64,000 nt of DNA, taken from NCBI RefSeq assembly GCF_022811845.1, contig NZ_CP064266.1, positions 1,240,001 to 1,304,000 on the forward strand, given 5' to 3'. Made by a program: the position numbers and the translations under genes. This DNA is from Bacillus pseudomycoides (GTDB lineage: Bacteria > Bacillota > Bacilli > Bacillales > Bacillaceae_G). Of this stretch, positions 16,166-25,215 are shown one piece after another (position 1 is the stretch's first letter; every line of letters starts with the position of its first letter). The notes beneath the pieces were generated by a model. That model saw nothing but the letters and a program-made list of their open reading frames with translations, was not told the DNA's origin and made no database searches.

Positions 16166-17674
16166 CTATCTCACCCCCAGTATTTTCACTGTGTATTGTA
16201 ACGGTGCCCCGAGCAACTCTGGCATAACACCGATTGCGATAATACAAGTAAGCAATAATACAATCGGAACGTATTCCCAGCCGCGGACATCGTGCCTCGC
16301 TTCCAATTCCTTCTTTCCAAACGTCACTTGAAGCGTCGCCCGTAGGACATATACCGCTGTTAAAATGATGCCGAGTGCACCAACTGCTGCAAGTATCGGT
16401 TTCCCTTGAAATAGTCCGAGAAATGCAAGAAACTCACTAACAAATCCAGACATTCCTGGAAGGCCAAGCGAGGCCATACTTCCCGCTAACAAGAAACCGC
16501 TCAACACGGGAACTTGTTTAGCGAGGCCACCGAGCTTCGTAATGTCAGAAGTATCGAAGCGCCTTTCAATCATGCCGAGCAGGAAGAATAATAGCGCTGC
16601 AATTAAGCCGTGGGATACGACTTGAAATAGCGCCCCCTTCATGCCAGGAGCGTTAAGTGCCGCAAGTCCCATTAGCACAATTCCCATATGCGAAATACTG
16701 GAGTAAGCAAGGACCTTTCGGAAATCTGTTTGAATCATCGCTAGAAAAGCACCGTATAGTAAGTTGATTACTCCTAAGATCGCGATAAGTGTCGCAAAGT
16801 CATGAAACTGCTCCGGGAATAGCCCTTTTCCAAAGCGAACGATGCCGTATGCCCCGATTTTAAGCAGAACACCCGCATGGAGCATCACCGCTGCAGGATG
16901 GGCCTCTACATGCACATTCACCATCCAGCGATGCAAAGGAAATACCGGTAGCTTAATCGCAAAAGCAATCATAAGAGCAATGAATAATCCAAGCTGCAAT
17001 GAATTTGAAATATCACCTAGAAGCGCCGTTTCCGCCCCAGTCAAGATATCTTTCAGCGCTGCAATATTTGTTGTACCCGTTTTTGCAAAAAGGATAGAGA
17101 AAACAATGAGTAAAATCGCTGACCCAATTCCGTTATAAATCAAATAACTATAAGAAGCTTTTTCACTGTTCAATTTCCCCCACTTTCCGATAAGCAAAAA
17201 CATCGGTGGTAGTGTAATTTCAAAAAAGAAAAAGAATAGAAGTAAATTTTCTGCTGCAAAGACACCAAGCATCCCAATTTCCAGTGTTAATAAAAGCATG
17301 TAAAAACCTTTTATATTCTTTTGAATGGAAAAGGCAGCAATTGCTGCAAGTGTCACTAACAATGCCGTAAGTATCATCATTACAAGCGAGAAACCATCGA
17401 TGCCAAGCTCATAATATATAGAAAACAACTTTGCATCTCCGTTCGAAAAGCTTCCAAATTGAATCCATTTTACCTTTTCAGCAAAGATCGTTAAACTCTT
17501 TCCGGAAGCATATGTACCAGCTAACACAATCGCGACGCCAAGCGGGAGCATTGTCCCAAACAACCCAAGGCCTCGCACTGTACGCGCTTCCGTTTTCGGT
17601 ATTAACGCAAGTAAGAGAATCCCGAGAAGCGGGGAAAAAATAAAGAACGATAATAAAAATGCATTCATTGCCAA
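16166..17674 (-). CDS. nuoM: NADH-quinone oxidoreductase subunit M
   Basis: Antiporter-like proton-pumping subunit of complex I, 502 residues, about 14 helices. The conserved glutamate is in FFFFEITLPPMFLLIGKWG, the lysine in AFAIKLPVFPLHRWMVNVHVEAH and the broken helix in AYSSISHMGIVLMG. Its start overlaps the end of nuoL by 10 nt, showing translational coupling. Confidence 0.96.
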   Translation of the reverse strand: MAMNAFLLSFFIFSPLLGILLLALIPKTEARTVRGLGLFGTMLPLGVAIVLAGTYASGKSLTIFAEKVKWIQFGSFSNGDAKLFSIYYELGIDGFSLVMMILTALLVTLAAIAAFSIQKNIKGFYMLLLTLEIGMLGVFAAENLLLFFFFFEITLPPMFLLIGKWGKLNSEKASYSYLIYNGIGSAILLIVFSILFAKTGTTNIAALKDILTGAETALLGDISNSLQLGLFIALMIAFAIKLPVFPLHRWMVNVHVEAHPAAVMLHAGVLLKIGAYGIVRFGKGLFPEQFHDFATLIAILGVINLLYGAFLAMIQTDFRKVLAYSSISHMGIVLMGLAALNAPGMKGALFQVVSHGLIAALLFFLLGMIERRFDTSDITKLGGLAKQVPVLSGFLLAGSMASLGLPGMSGFVSEFLAFLGLFQGKPILAAVGALGIILTAVYVLRATLQVTFGKKELEARHDVRGWEYVPIVLLLTCIIAIGVMPELLGAPLQYTVKILGVR

Positions 17675-19527
17675 TACCCCCCTGTATATAACAGAATGAC
17701 AACTAATGCCGCCAAGGAAACAGCTACCGCTGTTCCGTATACTTGTACGTTTCCGTTTTGAAATTTAGAACCAGTAATACTTGCTCCTTTCACAATACTT
17801 GCGATTAGCTGAGCGATCCCTTCCACAATATATACTTCACATAAGCGAAGTACATAAGCGATTCCTTTTACGAGCGGAAGCACAGTCACATTGTATATTT
17901 CATCTACATAATACTTTTCCTTAAGGAGACTATATAGTACTGTTTCTCTTCCGCCAGCCCAGTCCCTAGAGATGGAGCGTTTTCCGTAGATAAGATATGC
18001 CAAGAAAATACCTGCAAACGAAACGAGTGTCGCAACGATCATAATCCACATCGGACCATGATTTTGCTCTACTTGAAACGGAACATTCTTTGTGAGCCAG
18101 TCCCCAAGAAATGTTCCAAACCATGGCGTATTCACGTAACCTGCTAAAACTGCGAGAATACCAAGGACAATCATCGGAAATGTCATAACACGAGGAGATT
18201 CATGCACATCCTCTTCTTTCTTCGCCTCTCCTGTAAAAACGAGAAAGTATAACCGGAACATGTAGAACGCCGTTAAGAATGCCGCGAGAACCGCGAGGAC
18301 AAACAAAACATAATTGCCGTGCATCCACGTCGCCGCCAAAATTTCATCCTTACTAAAAAAACCTGAGAAGAGCGGAACACCGCTAATTGCTAGCGTACCG
18401 ATTAAGAAGAGCGTCCCCGTCACTTTCATTTTCTTCTGCAATCCGCCCATTTCATTAATGTTTTGCGTATGCACTGCATGAATGACGCTTCCTGCCGCTA
18501 AGAACAGTAGCGCTTTAAAGAAAGCATGTGTCGTTAAATGAAAGACGCCAGCCACGTATCCTGCTGAGCCAAGCGCGAGCATCATATAGCCGAGCTGGCT
18601 CACTGTTGAATAGGCGAGGACTCTTTTTATATCCGTCTGCACGAGGCCGATGGATGCAGCAAAGATTGCCGTAAAAGCACCGACAATCGCGACTGTTTGC
18701 ATCGCCACAGGACTTGCCGAGAAGAGCGGAAACATCGTTGCCACTAAATACACACCTGCCGCGACCATCGTTGCCGCGTGAATGAGTGCCGATACAGGTG
18801 TTGGCCCTTCCATCGCATCTGGCAGCCACGTATGGAGCGGAAATTGACCTGATTTTCCCATCGCGCCAATAAAAATTAAAATTGCCGTGAGCGTTATCAT
18901 GGTAGGTGATATGTCCCCCGTCTTCATCGCTTTAAAAATAACTTCATATTCAAAGCTACCAGCCTGCCAAAAGAGTAAAATCATCCCGATAAATAAACCT
19001 ACATCTCCAATACGCGTCATAATAAACGCTTTTTTCGCTGCAGCCTTTGCTTCTTCTTTAAAGAAATAGAACCCAATTAGTAAAAATGAGCCAAGTCCAA
19101 CTAATTCCCAAAATATATAAAGCTGCAATAAATTAGTTGAGATGACAAGCCCAAGCATTGCAAATGTAAAGAGCCCTAAATACGCATAAAAGGTGGGCAA
19201 TCTCTCATCGCCATGCATATACCCTTTTGAATACACTTGCACGAGAAAGCTAACGAGTGTCACGATAAACAGCATCAAAGCATTTAATGCGTTAATCTCA
19301 AAGCCAAACGAAAGATCTACATCTCCAACCCTGAGCCATAGCCACTGATGCTTTACCGTTTCTGATGAAAGCCGTTCTATTAACACAGTCGCCGCACCCA
19401 CAAAGGAAAGAAATGTGAGGAAGATACCAAGTAAGCTGCTTCCTTCTCTCAATTTCCTCCCAAACATAACGAGCAAAAAAAACGAAGCAAGCGGGAAAAG
19501 CGGTATGAGCCATGCATAATCGATCAT
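17665..19527 (-). CDS. nuoL: NADH-quinone oxidoreductase subunit L
   Basis: Largest membrane subunit of complex I, with 620 residues, including an antiporter-like core and a C-terminal lateral helix. Core signatures are FWELVGLGSFLLIGFYF, GKSGQFPLHTWLPDAMEGPTPVSALIHAATMVAAGVYL and AYSTVSQLGYMMLALG. The length matches family members that carry the long amphipathic connecting helix. The ATG lies in an operon gap of 27 nt after nuoK. Confidence 0.96.
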   Translation of the reverse strand: MIDYAWLIPLFPLASFFLLVMFGRKLREGSSLLGIFLTFLSFVGAATVLIERLSSETVKHQWLWLRVGDVDLSFGFEINALNALMLFIVTLVSFLVQVYSKGYMHGDERLPTFYAYLGLFTFAMLGLVISTNLLQLYIFWELVGLGSFLLIGFYFFKEEAKAAAKKAFIMTRIGDVGLFIGMILLFWQAGSFEYEVIFKAMKTGDISPTMITLTAILIFIGAMGKSGQFPLHTWLPDAMEGPTPVSALIHAATMVAAGVYLVATMFPLFSASPVAMQTVAIVGAFTAIFAASIGLVQTDIKRVLAYSTVSQLGYMMLALGSAGYVAGVFHLTTHAFFKALLFLAAGSVIHAVHTQNINEMGGLQKKMKVTGTLFLIGTLAISGVPLFSGFFSKDEILAATWMHGNYVLFVLAVLAAFLTAFYMFRLYFLVFTGEAKKEEDVHESPRVMTFPMIVLGILAVLAGYVNTPWFGTFLGDWLTKNVPFQVEQNHGPMWIMIVATLVSFAGIFLAYLIYGKRSISRDWAGGRETVLYSLLKEKYYVDEIYNVTVLPLVKGIAYVLRLCEVYIVEGIAQLIASIVKGASITGSKFQNGNVQVYGTAVAVSLAALVVILLYTGGYWQ

Positions 19528-19554
19528 TGTTTCCTTCCCCCTTTTCGGTCACAA

Positions 19555-19869
19555 TTAACCTTTCAGCGAATCCATTTCATCTACGTTAACTGTTGCATGC
19601 TTACGATATAATGCAATTAAGATTGCAAGTCCAACCGCCGCCTCAGCTGCCGCAACGGACATCGTAAACAGTGAAAAGATTTGTCCTGTTAAATTCGGAA
19701 AAAAGCCCAATTTACTAAAAGCGACTAAGTTTAAGTTCGCCGCATTTAACATCAGTTCAATACAAACTAAGACAATGACCGTATTCCGCTTTGTTAAAGC
19801 CCCGAATAAACCGATGCAAAACAGAATAATTGCAAGAGCTAAGTAGGCGGAAGCTGGAACACTACTCAT
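19555..19869 (-). CDS. nuoK: NADH-quinone oxidoreductase subunit K
   Basis: Small membrane subunit with three helices that links the quinone site to the proton channels. It has 104 residues. Conserved glutamates are visible in VLVCIELMLNAANLNLV and in AAAEAAVGLAILIALYR. The frame stays open into nuoJ, but the ATG at 19869 follows AAGGGGATTCC and gives the usual family length, so it is preferred. It overlaps the nuoJ end by 8 nt. Confidence 0.95.
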   Translation of the reverse strand: MSSVPASAYLALAIILFCIGLFGALTKRNTVIVLVCIELMLNAANLNLVAFSKLGFFPNLTGQIFSLFTMSVAAAEAAVGLAILIALYRKHATVNVDEMDSLKG

Positions 19870-20386
19870 TGGAATCCCCTTCTTTCTCATCTTTCTTCGC
19901 AAGTACAATTGCCCCAACAAGCGCAACAAGTAAAATAACCGATGTTAATTCAAATGGAATGACATATTTCGAATACAAGAGTGTACCAATTTGAAGCGTA
20001 TTTTGCTCATGAAGAGCTAAGCCCCCTTGCATACTTCGATCTGTAAAATCTATATTATTAACAGCAAAGTACATCACTGCGCCAAATGCTACGACTGCAA
20101 GGAAGATAAATAGCTTACGTAAACTAAAACTAGATTCACTTTCAGCGTCATGTTTGGTTAACATAATGCCGAAAATCATAATAATCGTAATCGCCCCGGA
20201 ATAAATTAAAATTTGCGCGACCCCAACAAATTCTGCCGATAAGAGAAAGTACAATCCCGCAATGCTAAGAAACGTAAACACAAGGGCGAGCATCATGTGC
20301 ATGACTTTTGTTAAGTTCAGCATCAGAATACCGCCAATAATCGCCGTTAAGGACAAGATAAAAAACGCTACTAACTCGCCGCTCAT
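19862..20386 (-). CDS. nuoJ: NADH-quinone oxidoreductase subunit J
   Basis: Five-helix membrane subunit of complex I next to the quinone tunnel, 174 residues. The characteristic pi-bulge helix region reads FVGVAQILIYSGAITIIMIF. The tail after the last helix is charged (LAKKDEKEGDSNE). The start overlaps the nuoI stop by 4 nt. Confidence 0.94.
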   Translation of the reverse strand: MSGELVAFFILSLTAIIGGILMLNLTKVMHMMLALVFTFLSIAGLYFLLSAEFVGVAQILIYSGAITIIMIFGIMLTKHDAESESSFSLRKLFIFLAVVAFGAVMYFAVNNIDFTDRSMQGGLALHEQNTLQIGTLLYSKYVIPFELTSVILLVALVGAIVLAKKDEKEGDSNE

Positions 20387-20802
20387 GCTTTATTCTCCTT
20401 TCTGACGTTCTCATCATTTTCATCTAGCCACTGCAAATTTTTAAACAAATCATCACGCGTATACTCCGCTAACTCGAAATTGTTTGTCATAACAATTGCC
20501 TCTGTTGGACAAACCTCTGTACATAAATCACAAAGAATGCAAATTTCAAAGTTAATATCATACGTATCAATGATTTTTCCTTTTTTCGTAGGGTCTGGAT
20601 GCTTCTTCCCCGTTAGTTGAATACAGTCAGTTGGGCAAATATTGGAACATTGGTTACAAACAATGCATTTTTCTGGATAAAATTTTTGAATCCCTCTGAA
20701 GCGATCTGGTAGTGGCAATGGTTGATTGGGATAATCGTAGGTTACTTTTTTCTTACTTAAGTTACTAAGTGTATACTTTAATCCTTTAAATAGTCCTTTC
20801 AT
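20383..20802 (-). CDS. nuoI: NADH-quinone oxidoreductase subunit I (2x 4Fe-4S)
   Basis: Ferredoxin-like subunit carrying electrons toward cluster N2 in the connecting module. It has 139 residues with two CxxCxxCxxxCP motifs, CIVCNQCSNICP and CILCDLCTEVCP, each binding a 4Fe-4S cluster. An AAAGGAGGTG site precedes the ATG. With no NuoEFG encoded here, this subunit may be the point where an external electron donor docks. Confidence 0.96.
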   Translation of the reverse strand: MKGLFKGLKYTLSNLSKKKVTYDYPNQPLPLPDRFRGIQKFYPEKCIVCNQCSNICPTDCIQLTGKKHPDPTKKGKIIDTYDINFEICILCDLCTEVCPTEAIVMTNNFELAEYTRDDLFKNLQWLDENDENVRKENKA

Positions 20803-20826
20803 ATCTTATTGGCACCTCCTTTTAGA

Positions 20827-21828
20827 TTAGAAGAACAACTCTTTAATCAATGCCGTTAAGAAAATGTTCGCAAGTGCGATTGGCAATAATACCTTCCAGC
20901 CAAACTCCATCAATTGATCACCCCTGATACGCGGAAACGTAACGCGGAACCAAATTAAGAGAAAGACTACCACACTAAATTTCAAGGCAAACCATACAGC
21001 TCCAGGAATAAAGCCAAGGAACATAACTGGGTTCCATCCCCCTAGGAAGAGCACCGTAATAAGCGAAGCCATTCCAAAGAAGTATACGTATTCAGAAAGC
21101 ATAAAGAACGCCCAGCGAAACCCTGAATATTCCGTATGATATCCTGAGACAAGTTCTGATTCCGCTTCTGGTAAGTCAAACGGTGTCCGGTTGAGCTCTG
21201 CAACTGCTGCGATTAAGAAAATCACAAAACCGATCGGCTGCGCGAAAATGTACCAAACCTTCTGCTGCGCCGCTACAATTTCATTTAAATTTAGGCTACC
21301 AGCTAATAAAACGACGCCGATCACGCTCATCACAAGCGGAATTTCATAGGAAATCATTTGCGCCGCCGCACGCATCCCGCCTAAAAGTGAGTATTTATTA
21401 TTCGATGCCCAGCCCCCGGTCACAACACCAATCGTCGTAATCCCTGATACAGCGATATAGTAAAGCAGTCCTACTCCGATATCTGCAAACTGAAATTTAT
21501 CCGTAAATGGAATAACTGCAAGCACCATAAAAGCTGGTGCAAATGCGATAATAGGTGCCAATATAAATAGCGGCTTATCTGCAGCTTTCGGAATGCTATC
21601 TTCTTTTAATAAAAGTTTTAAAACGTCAGCAACTGTTTGCAGCAAACCGAATCTGCCGCCGACTTGATTCGGACCAATCCTCCCTTGCATAAATCCCATC
21701 ACTTTTCGCTCTGCTAAAATTCCATATGTAACGAATCCAAGGACAGCAAATAGTAGGAGGACCGCCAACCCGAAAAAAATGAAAAAATTCGTCCAACTCG
21801 CCGATGACTCTAAGAGGCGCTCCATCAT
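20827..21828 (-). CDS. nuoH: NADH-quinone oxidoreductase subunit H
   Basis: Membrane subunit with eight helices that forms the quinone entry chamber with NuoD and NuoB. It has 333 residues. Family motifs include AERKVMGFMQGRIGPNQVG, ELNRTPFDLPEAESELVSG and RVTFPRIRGDQLMEFGWK. The ATG at 21828 shares one base with the nuoD TGA; a GTG one codon earlier is also possible. Confidence 0.96.
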   Translation of the reverse strand: MMERLLESSASWTNFFIFFGLAVLLLFAVLGFVTYGILAERKVMGFMQGRIGPNQVGGRFGLLQTVADVLKLLLKEDSIPKAADKPLFILAPIIAFAPAFMVLAVIPFTDKFQFADIGVGLLYYIAVSGITTIGVVTGGWASNNKYSLLGGMRAAAQMISYEIPLVMSVIGVVLLAGSLNLNEIVAAQQKVWYIFAQPIGFVIFLIAAVAELNRTPFDLPEAESELVSGYHTEYSGFRWAFFMLSEYVYFFGMASLITVLFLGGWNPVMFLGFIPGAVWFALKFSVVVFLLIWFRVTFPRIRGDQLMEFGWKVLLPIALANIFLTALIKELFF

Positions 21829-22928
21829 CACCCATCAACCTCCCCAAGCACAATATCAACGCCACCTAAAATCGTAATTAAGTTCGCAATATTTTCACCC
21901 TTCAAAAGCTTCGGTAAAATTTGCAGGTTATAAAAAGATGGTCTGCGGAACTTTAAGCGATACGGCTCTTTCTTCCCTTCACTAGCAATATAACAGCCGA
22001 TTTCTCCGCGCGGTGATTCGATGCGGACAAATGCCTCTCCCTTTGGTGCTTTAATAATTTTCGGCACTTTCGCCAACACTTGCCCTTCTGATGGGAATTG
22101 CTCAGCTGCCTGCTCAATAATTTTGAGGGATTCCTCAATTTCCTTCATCCGGCAAACGTAACGATCCCAAGCATCTCCCACGTTTCCTACTGGAACGCCA
22201 AAATCAAAACGATCATAAATCGAGTATGGTTCATCCTTACGAAGGTCCCACTTTACACCTGTGCAGCGTAAATTTGCCCCGCTCAGTGAATAAGAAAGTG
22301 CATCTTCCGCGCTGTATATGCCAACACCTTTCACACGATTTAAGAAAATTTCATTCCCGCTCACAAGATCGTGATAGCCTTTCAATTGCTCTCTCATATA
22401 CGGAATAAATTCACGAACCTTTTGGATCCAGCCATCTGGAGCATCCCACTTTACACCGCCCACTCGCATGTAATTAAACGTTAGCCGCGCCCCGCAGAGC
22501 TCATTTAAGAGATTAATAATCATCTCTCGCTCCCGGAATGCATATAAAAACGGACTAACCGCTCCAATATCAAGTAGGTTCGTTCCCCACCAAACGAGGT
22601 GACTCGCAACGCGACCAAGCTCCATTGCAAGCACTCGCAAATATTCGGCCCGCTCTGGAATCTCAAGGTCCATCATTGTCTCAACAGCGTGACAGATAAC
22701 ATAGTTATTCGTCATCGCCGATAAATAGTCCATTCGGTCTGTATAAGGGATAATTTGTGTATATTGCAAGCTCTCTGCAATTTTCTCTGTTCCGCGGTGT
22801 AAATAACCAATGACTGGTGTAGCTTCCGTAATAATTTCCCCATCAATTTTAATAACAAGCCGAAACACACCGTGTGTACTCGGATGCTGTGGTCCTACAT
22901 TTAAAAGCATTTCTTCTGTACGAATCAT
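21828..22928 (-). CDS. nuoD: NADH-quinone oxidoreductase subunit D
   Basis: 49-kDa-type subunit that lines the quinone site, related to the large subunit of NiFe hydrogenases. It has 366 residues. Conserved blocks are LNVGPQHPSTHGVFRLV, GYLHRGTEKIAE and DRMDYLSAMTNN. The quinone-binding histidine is in PQHPSTHG. The ATG at 22928 follows GGAGGTGTAG and is preferred over an in-frame ATG inside nuoC. Confidence 0.96.
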   Translation of the reverse strand: MIRTEEMLLNVGPQHPSTHGVFRLVIKIDGEIITEATPVIGYLHRGTEKIAESLQYTQIIPYTDRMDYLSAMTNNYVICHAVETMMDLEIPERAEYLRVLAMELGRVASHLVWWGTNLLDIGAVSPFLYAFREREMIINLLNELCGARLTFNYMRVGGVKWDAPDGWIQKVREFIPYMREQLKGYHDLVSGNEIFLNRVKGVGIYSAEDALSYSLSGANLRCTGVKWDLRKDEPYSIYDRFDFGVPVGNVGDAWDRYVCRMKEIEESLKIIEQAAEQFPSEGQVLAKVPKIIKAPKGEAFVRIESPRGEIGCYIASEGKKEPYRLKFRRPSFYNLQILPKLLKGENIANLITILGGVDIVLGEVDG

Positions 22929-22932
22929 AATG

Positions 22933-24075
22933 CTACACCTCCACATCCTCATAATCTTTGCGAAGCGGATGCCCTGCCCAATCATCCGGCATTAAAATAC
23001 GCTTTAAATTCGGGTGCCCTTCAAAAACAACACCAAGCAGGTCATACGCTTCTCGCTCTGGCCAGTCCGCCCCGTGCCATAGCGGCGCAATTGATGCTAC
23101 TCGCGATGCTTCCCTGTCCAGCTTCACCTTCACCGCCACAGACTGTTTCTTACCATATGAAAACAAATGAACATACACTTCCATATGTGTAACAAAATCC
23201 GTCGCATGCAGCTCTGACATATAATCAAAAGCAAGTCCCTCATGAGCTCGTAACAATTCCATTACTTCATAGTAATTCTCCAAATTAATAACAAGCGTTG
23301 GCACATCCTTTGAAAGTCTATTAATATAGTAATCTTCTAATGAATGTTCACCTGTTTTCTTCTGAATAATATCTACATAAGCATCCAAATATGACTGATT
23401 CGGTGACGGTTCCTCCTGCTTCGGCTCTTCTTCTTTCTTACCGACAGCACCCTTTGCCTTGGCTGCTGCTGCCGCCTTTGCTTTCGCCACTGCGATTGCC
23501 TTCGCTTTTGCTTTTGCTTTTTCCTCTTCCGATACCTCGCCGCCTTCTGCCCTGTTCTGCTTCGCTAACGCGGCTGCTTTTGCCTTTGCTGCTGCCGCTG
23601 CTTTTGCTTTTGCTTTTTCCTCTTCCGATACCTCGCCGCCTTCTACCCTGTTCTGCTTCGCTAACGCGGCTGCTTTTGCTTTGGCTGCTGCCGCTGCTTT
23701 TGCTTTTGCTTTTTCCTCTTCCGATACCTCGCCGCCTTCTACCCTGTTCTGCTTCGCTAACGCGGCTGCTTTTGCTTTGGCTGCTGCCGCTGCTTTTGCC
23801 TTTGCTTTTTCCTCTTCCGATACCTCGCCGCCTTCTGCCCTGTTCTGCTTTGCTAACGCGGCTGCTTTTGCCTTTGCTGCCTCTGCGGCGCGGCGTTTTG
23901 CTTGCTGTATATTTATATCCGCATCTTTTGGTAGCGCTTTCTCTTTTTCTTCTCCTTGTGCCCCACTAGGCAGTTCCGCTTCATGTTTAGCAGCAAGTCT
24001 TTTCCGCGCTTCTTCTCTCGCATGCCTTGCAGCCTCTTTTTTTATGTCCTCTATCCCTTTATTCGGATCGCTCAT
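22933..24075 (-). CDS. nuoC: NADH-quinone oxidoreductase subunit C with repeat extension
   Basis: 30-kDa-type subunit of the peripheral arm. The conserved domain occupies the C-terminal 170 or so residues and ends with the family signature HGADWPEREAYDLLGVVFEGHPNLKRILMPDDW (split here only for naming). The first 210 residues are a lysine/alanine/glutamate-rich extension with four near-identical 32-residue units, probably helical and disordered or coiled. The total of 380 residues is about twice the usual length. The ATG overlaps the nuoB stop (ATGA). Confidence 0.94.
   Translation of the reverse strand: MSDPNKGIEDIKKEAARHAREEARKRLAAKHEAELPSGAQGEEKEKALPKDADINIQQAKRRAAEAAKAKAAALAKQNRAEGGEVSEEEKAKAKAAAAAKAKAAALAKQNRVEGGEVSEEEKAKAKAAAAAKAKAAALAKQNRVEGGEVSEEEKAKAKAAAAAKAKAAALAKQNRAEGGEVSEEEKAKAKAKAIAVAKAKAAAAAKAKGAVGKKEEEPKQEEPSPNQSYLDAYVDIIQKKTGEHSLEDYYINRLSKDVPTLVINLENYYEVMELLRAHEGLAFDYMSELHATDFVTHMEVYVHLFSYGKKQSVAVKVKLDREASRVASIAPLWHGADWPEREAYDLLGVVFEGHPNLKRILMPDDWAGHPLRKDYEDVEV
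23491..23874 (-). repeat. Four 96-bp tandem repeats in nuoC
   Basis: Units of exactly 96 bp (32 codons) encode LAKQNRVEGGEVSEEEKAKA and flanking KAKAAA runs; the last unit diverges at its end. Units differ at a few silent sites and at one V/A position (NRV or NRA). The period is a multiple of three, so copy changes keep the frame. Confidence 0.95.
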
Positions 24076-24590
24076 CTATTCGTCACCTGCTTTCCAGTCT
24101 TTGCTTCGTAACGAATCTTCTCTTTTAATTTATTAATCCCATAAATTAAAGCAGCCGGGTTCGGGGGACAACCTGGAATGTACACATCTACCGGTACGAT
24201 TTGGTCTACTCCTTTCACAACAGCATACGAGTTTACATATGGGCCACCAGCTGTTGCACATGACCCCATCGCAATAACCCATTTCGGCTCTGGCATTTGA
24301 TCGTATAAACGACGCACAATTGGTGCCATTTTCTTTGTCACTGTTCCTGAGACAATCATGACATCCGATTGCCTCGGCGATGTCCGAAAAAATGACCCGA
24401 ATCGGTCTAAATCATAATGAGATGAGCCAACTCCCATCATTTCAATCGCACAGCATGCAAGTCCAAATGTCATCGGCCATAAAGAATTACTACGCGCCCA
24501 ACCCTTTATTTGTTCAAGTGTTGTAAAAAAGATATTCCTCTCTAATTCCGCTCGTTCCTGTGGATGTAACTCTTCGAAATTTATAGCCAC
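24072..24590 (-). CDS. nuoB: NADH-quinone oxidoreductase subunit B
   Basis: Subunit holding the last cluster, N2, which reduces quinone. It has 172 residues. Cluster ligands lie in FGLACCAIEMM, in MGSCATAGGPYVNSY and in YIPGCPPNPAALIYG. The GTG at 24590 follows AGAAGGTG and gives the family-standard start; an ATG seven codons earlier is inside nuoA and lacks a site. It overlaps the nuoA end by 10 nt. Confidence 0.96.
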   Translation of the reverse strand: MAINFEELHPQERAELERNIFFTTLEQIKGWARSNSLWPMTFGLACCAIEMMGVGSSHYDLDRFGSFFRTSPRQSDVMIVSGTVTKKMAPIVRRLYDQMPEPKWVIAMGSCATAGGPYVNSYAVVKGVDQIVPVDVYIPGCPPNPAALIYGINKLKEKIRYEAKTGKQVTNR

Positions 24591-24949
24591 TGTAACACCT
24601 TCTTTTTCCAAGCATATGCCAAACCAACGAGTAACATAATGACAAAGATCAGCATTTCAATAAGTGCGAACAAACCAAGCTTGTCATACGCGACAGCCCA
24701 CGGATATAAAAATACGGTTTCCACATCAAAAATGACAAACAATAATGCAAAAATATAATAACGAGCATGAAAACGAACATTTGCATCATGATAAGGCTCA
24801 ATCCCACTTTCATACGTCGTTGCTTTCTCTGCGCTTGGTTTATGTGGGCGCAGCAGCTTGCCTAATGTAAGAGCCACCACCGGCAGTAATATGCCCAATA
24901 GTAAAAAGATCCCAACAATCATATAACTATTTTCATATACATTCGCCAC
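24581..24949 (-). CDS. nuoA: NADH-quinone oxidoreductase subunit A
   Basis: First gene of the operon, encoding a three-helix membrane subunit of 122 residues. The conserved loop reads TYESGIEPYHDANVRFHARYY, followed by FALLFVIFDVETVFLYPWAV. It starts the order nuoABCDHIJKLMN. A promoter candidate lies at 25060-25089. Confidence 0.95.
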   Translation of the reverse strand: MANVYENSYMIVGIFLLLGILLPVVALTLGKLLRPHKPSAEKATTYESGIEPYHDANVRFHARYYIFALLFVIFDVETVFLYPWAVAYDKLGLFALIEMLIFVIMLLVGLAYAWKKKVLQWL

Positions 24950-25059
24950 CCTGAAACCCTCCCCCCTAAATTAAGAACAAGTTCACTTAGTAAACAATAT
25001 GTCTAACCTTCATTATTTATTATTTTTAAATTTTTCTAAATAATGAGATTATTATCTTC

Positions 25060-25089
25060 ATTATAACAAACTTCAAATTCCTATGTCGA
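25060..25089 (-). promoter_or_regulatory. Candidate nuo operon promoter
   Basis: On the minus strand TCGACA (25084-25089), an 18-nt spacer and TATAAT (25060-25065), about 110 nt before nuoA. The leader between them is very AT-rich. Just upstream, CCAAGTAAC / GTTACTTGG (25110-25147) forms a stem followed by a T-rich run on the minus strand. Confidence 0.6.
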
Positions 25090-25185
25090 TATATTGGGAA
25101 AAAGAAAAACCAAGTAACTAGAGGATGACTCCCCCTATGTTACTTGGTGTACAGCAATTGTAACTAATTTCATTCTCACAAAAAA

Positions 25186-25215
25186 ACTAGCATGAATGAT
25201 TAATTTCATGCTAGT
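25186..25215. terminator. Bidirectional terminator after the DUF975 relic
   Basis: ACTAGCATGAA / TTCATGCTAGT perfect 11-bp stem with an 8-nt loop and runs of A and T on the two sides. The stop codon of the relic frame (25211-25213) lies within the stem, so this was probably the terminator of the lost paralogue. Confidence 0.85.

Noticed and set aside
23491..23874. Possible CRISPR-like array
   Set aside because: Units are contiguous and coding with no unique spacers; the same holds for the spoIIQ repeats.
23391..24136. Long plus-strand open frames opposite nuoC
   Set aside because: They mirror the alanine/lysine-rich nuoC repeats; the products are low-complexity leucine/proline or alanine/phenylalanine strings with no ribosome site.
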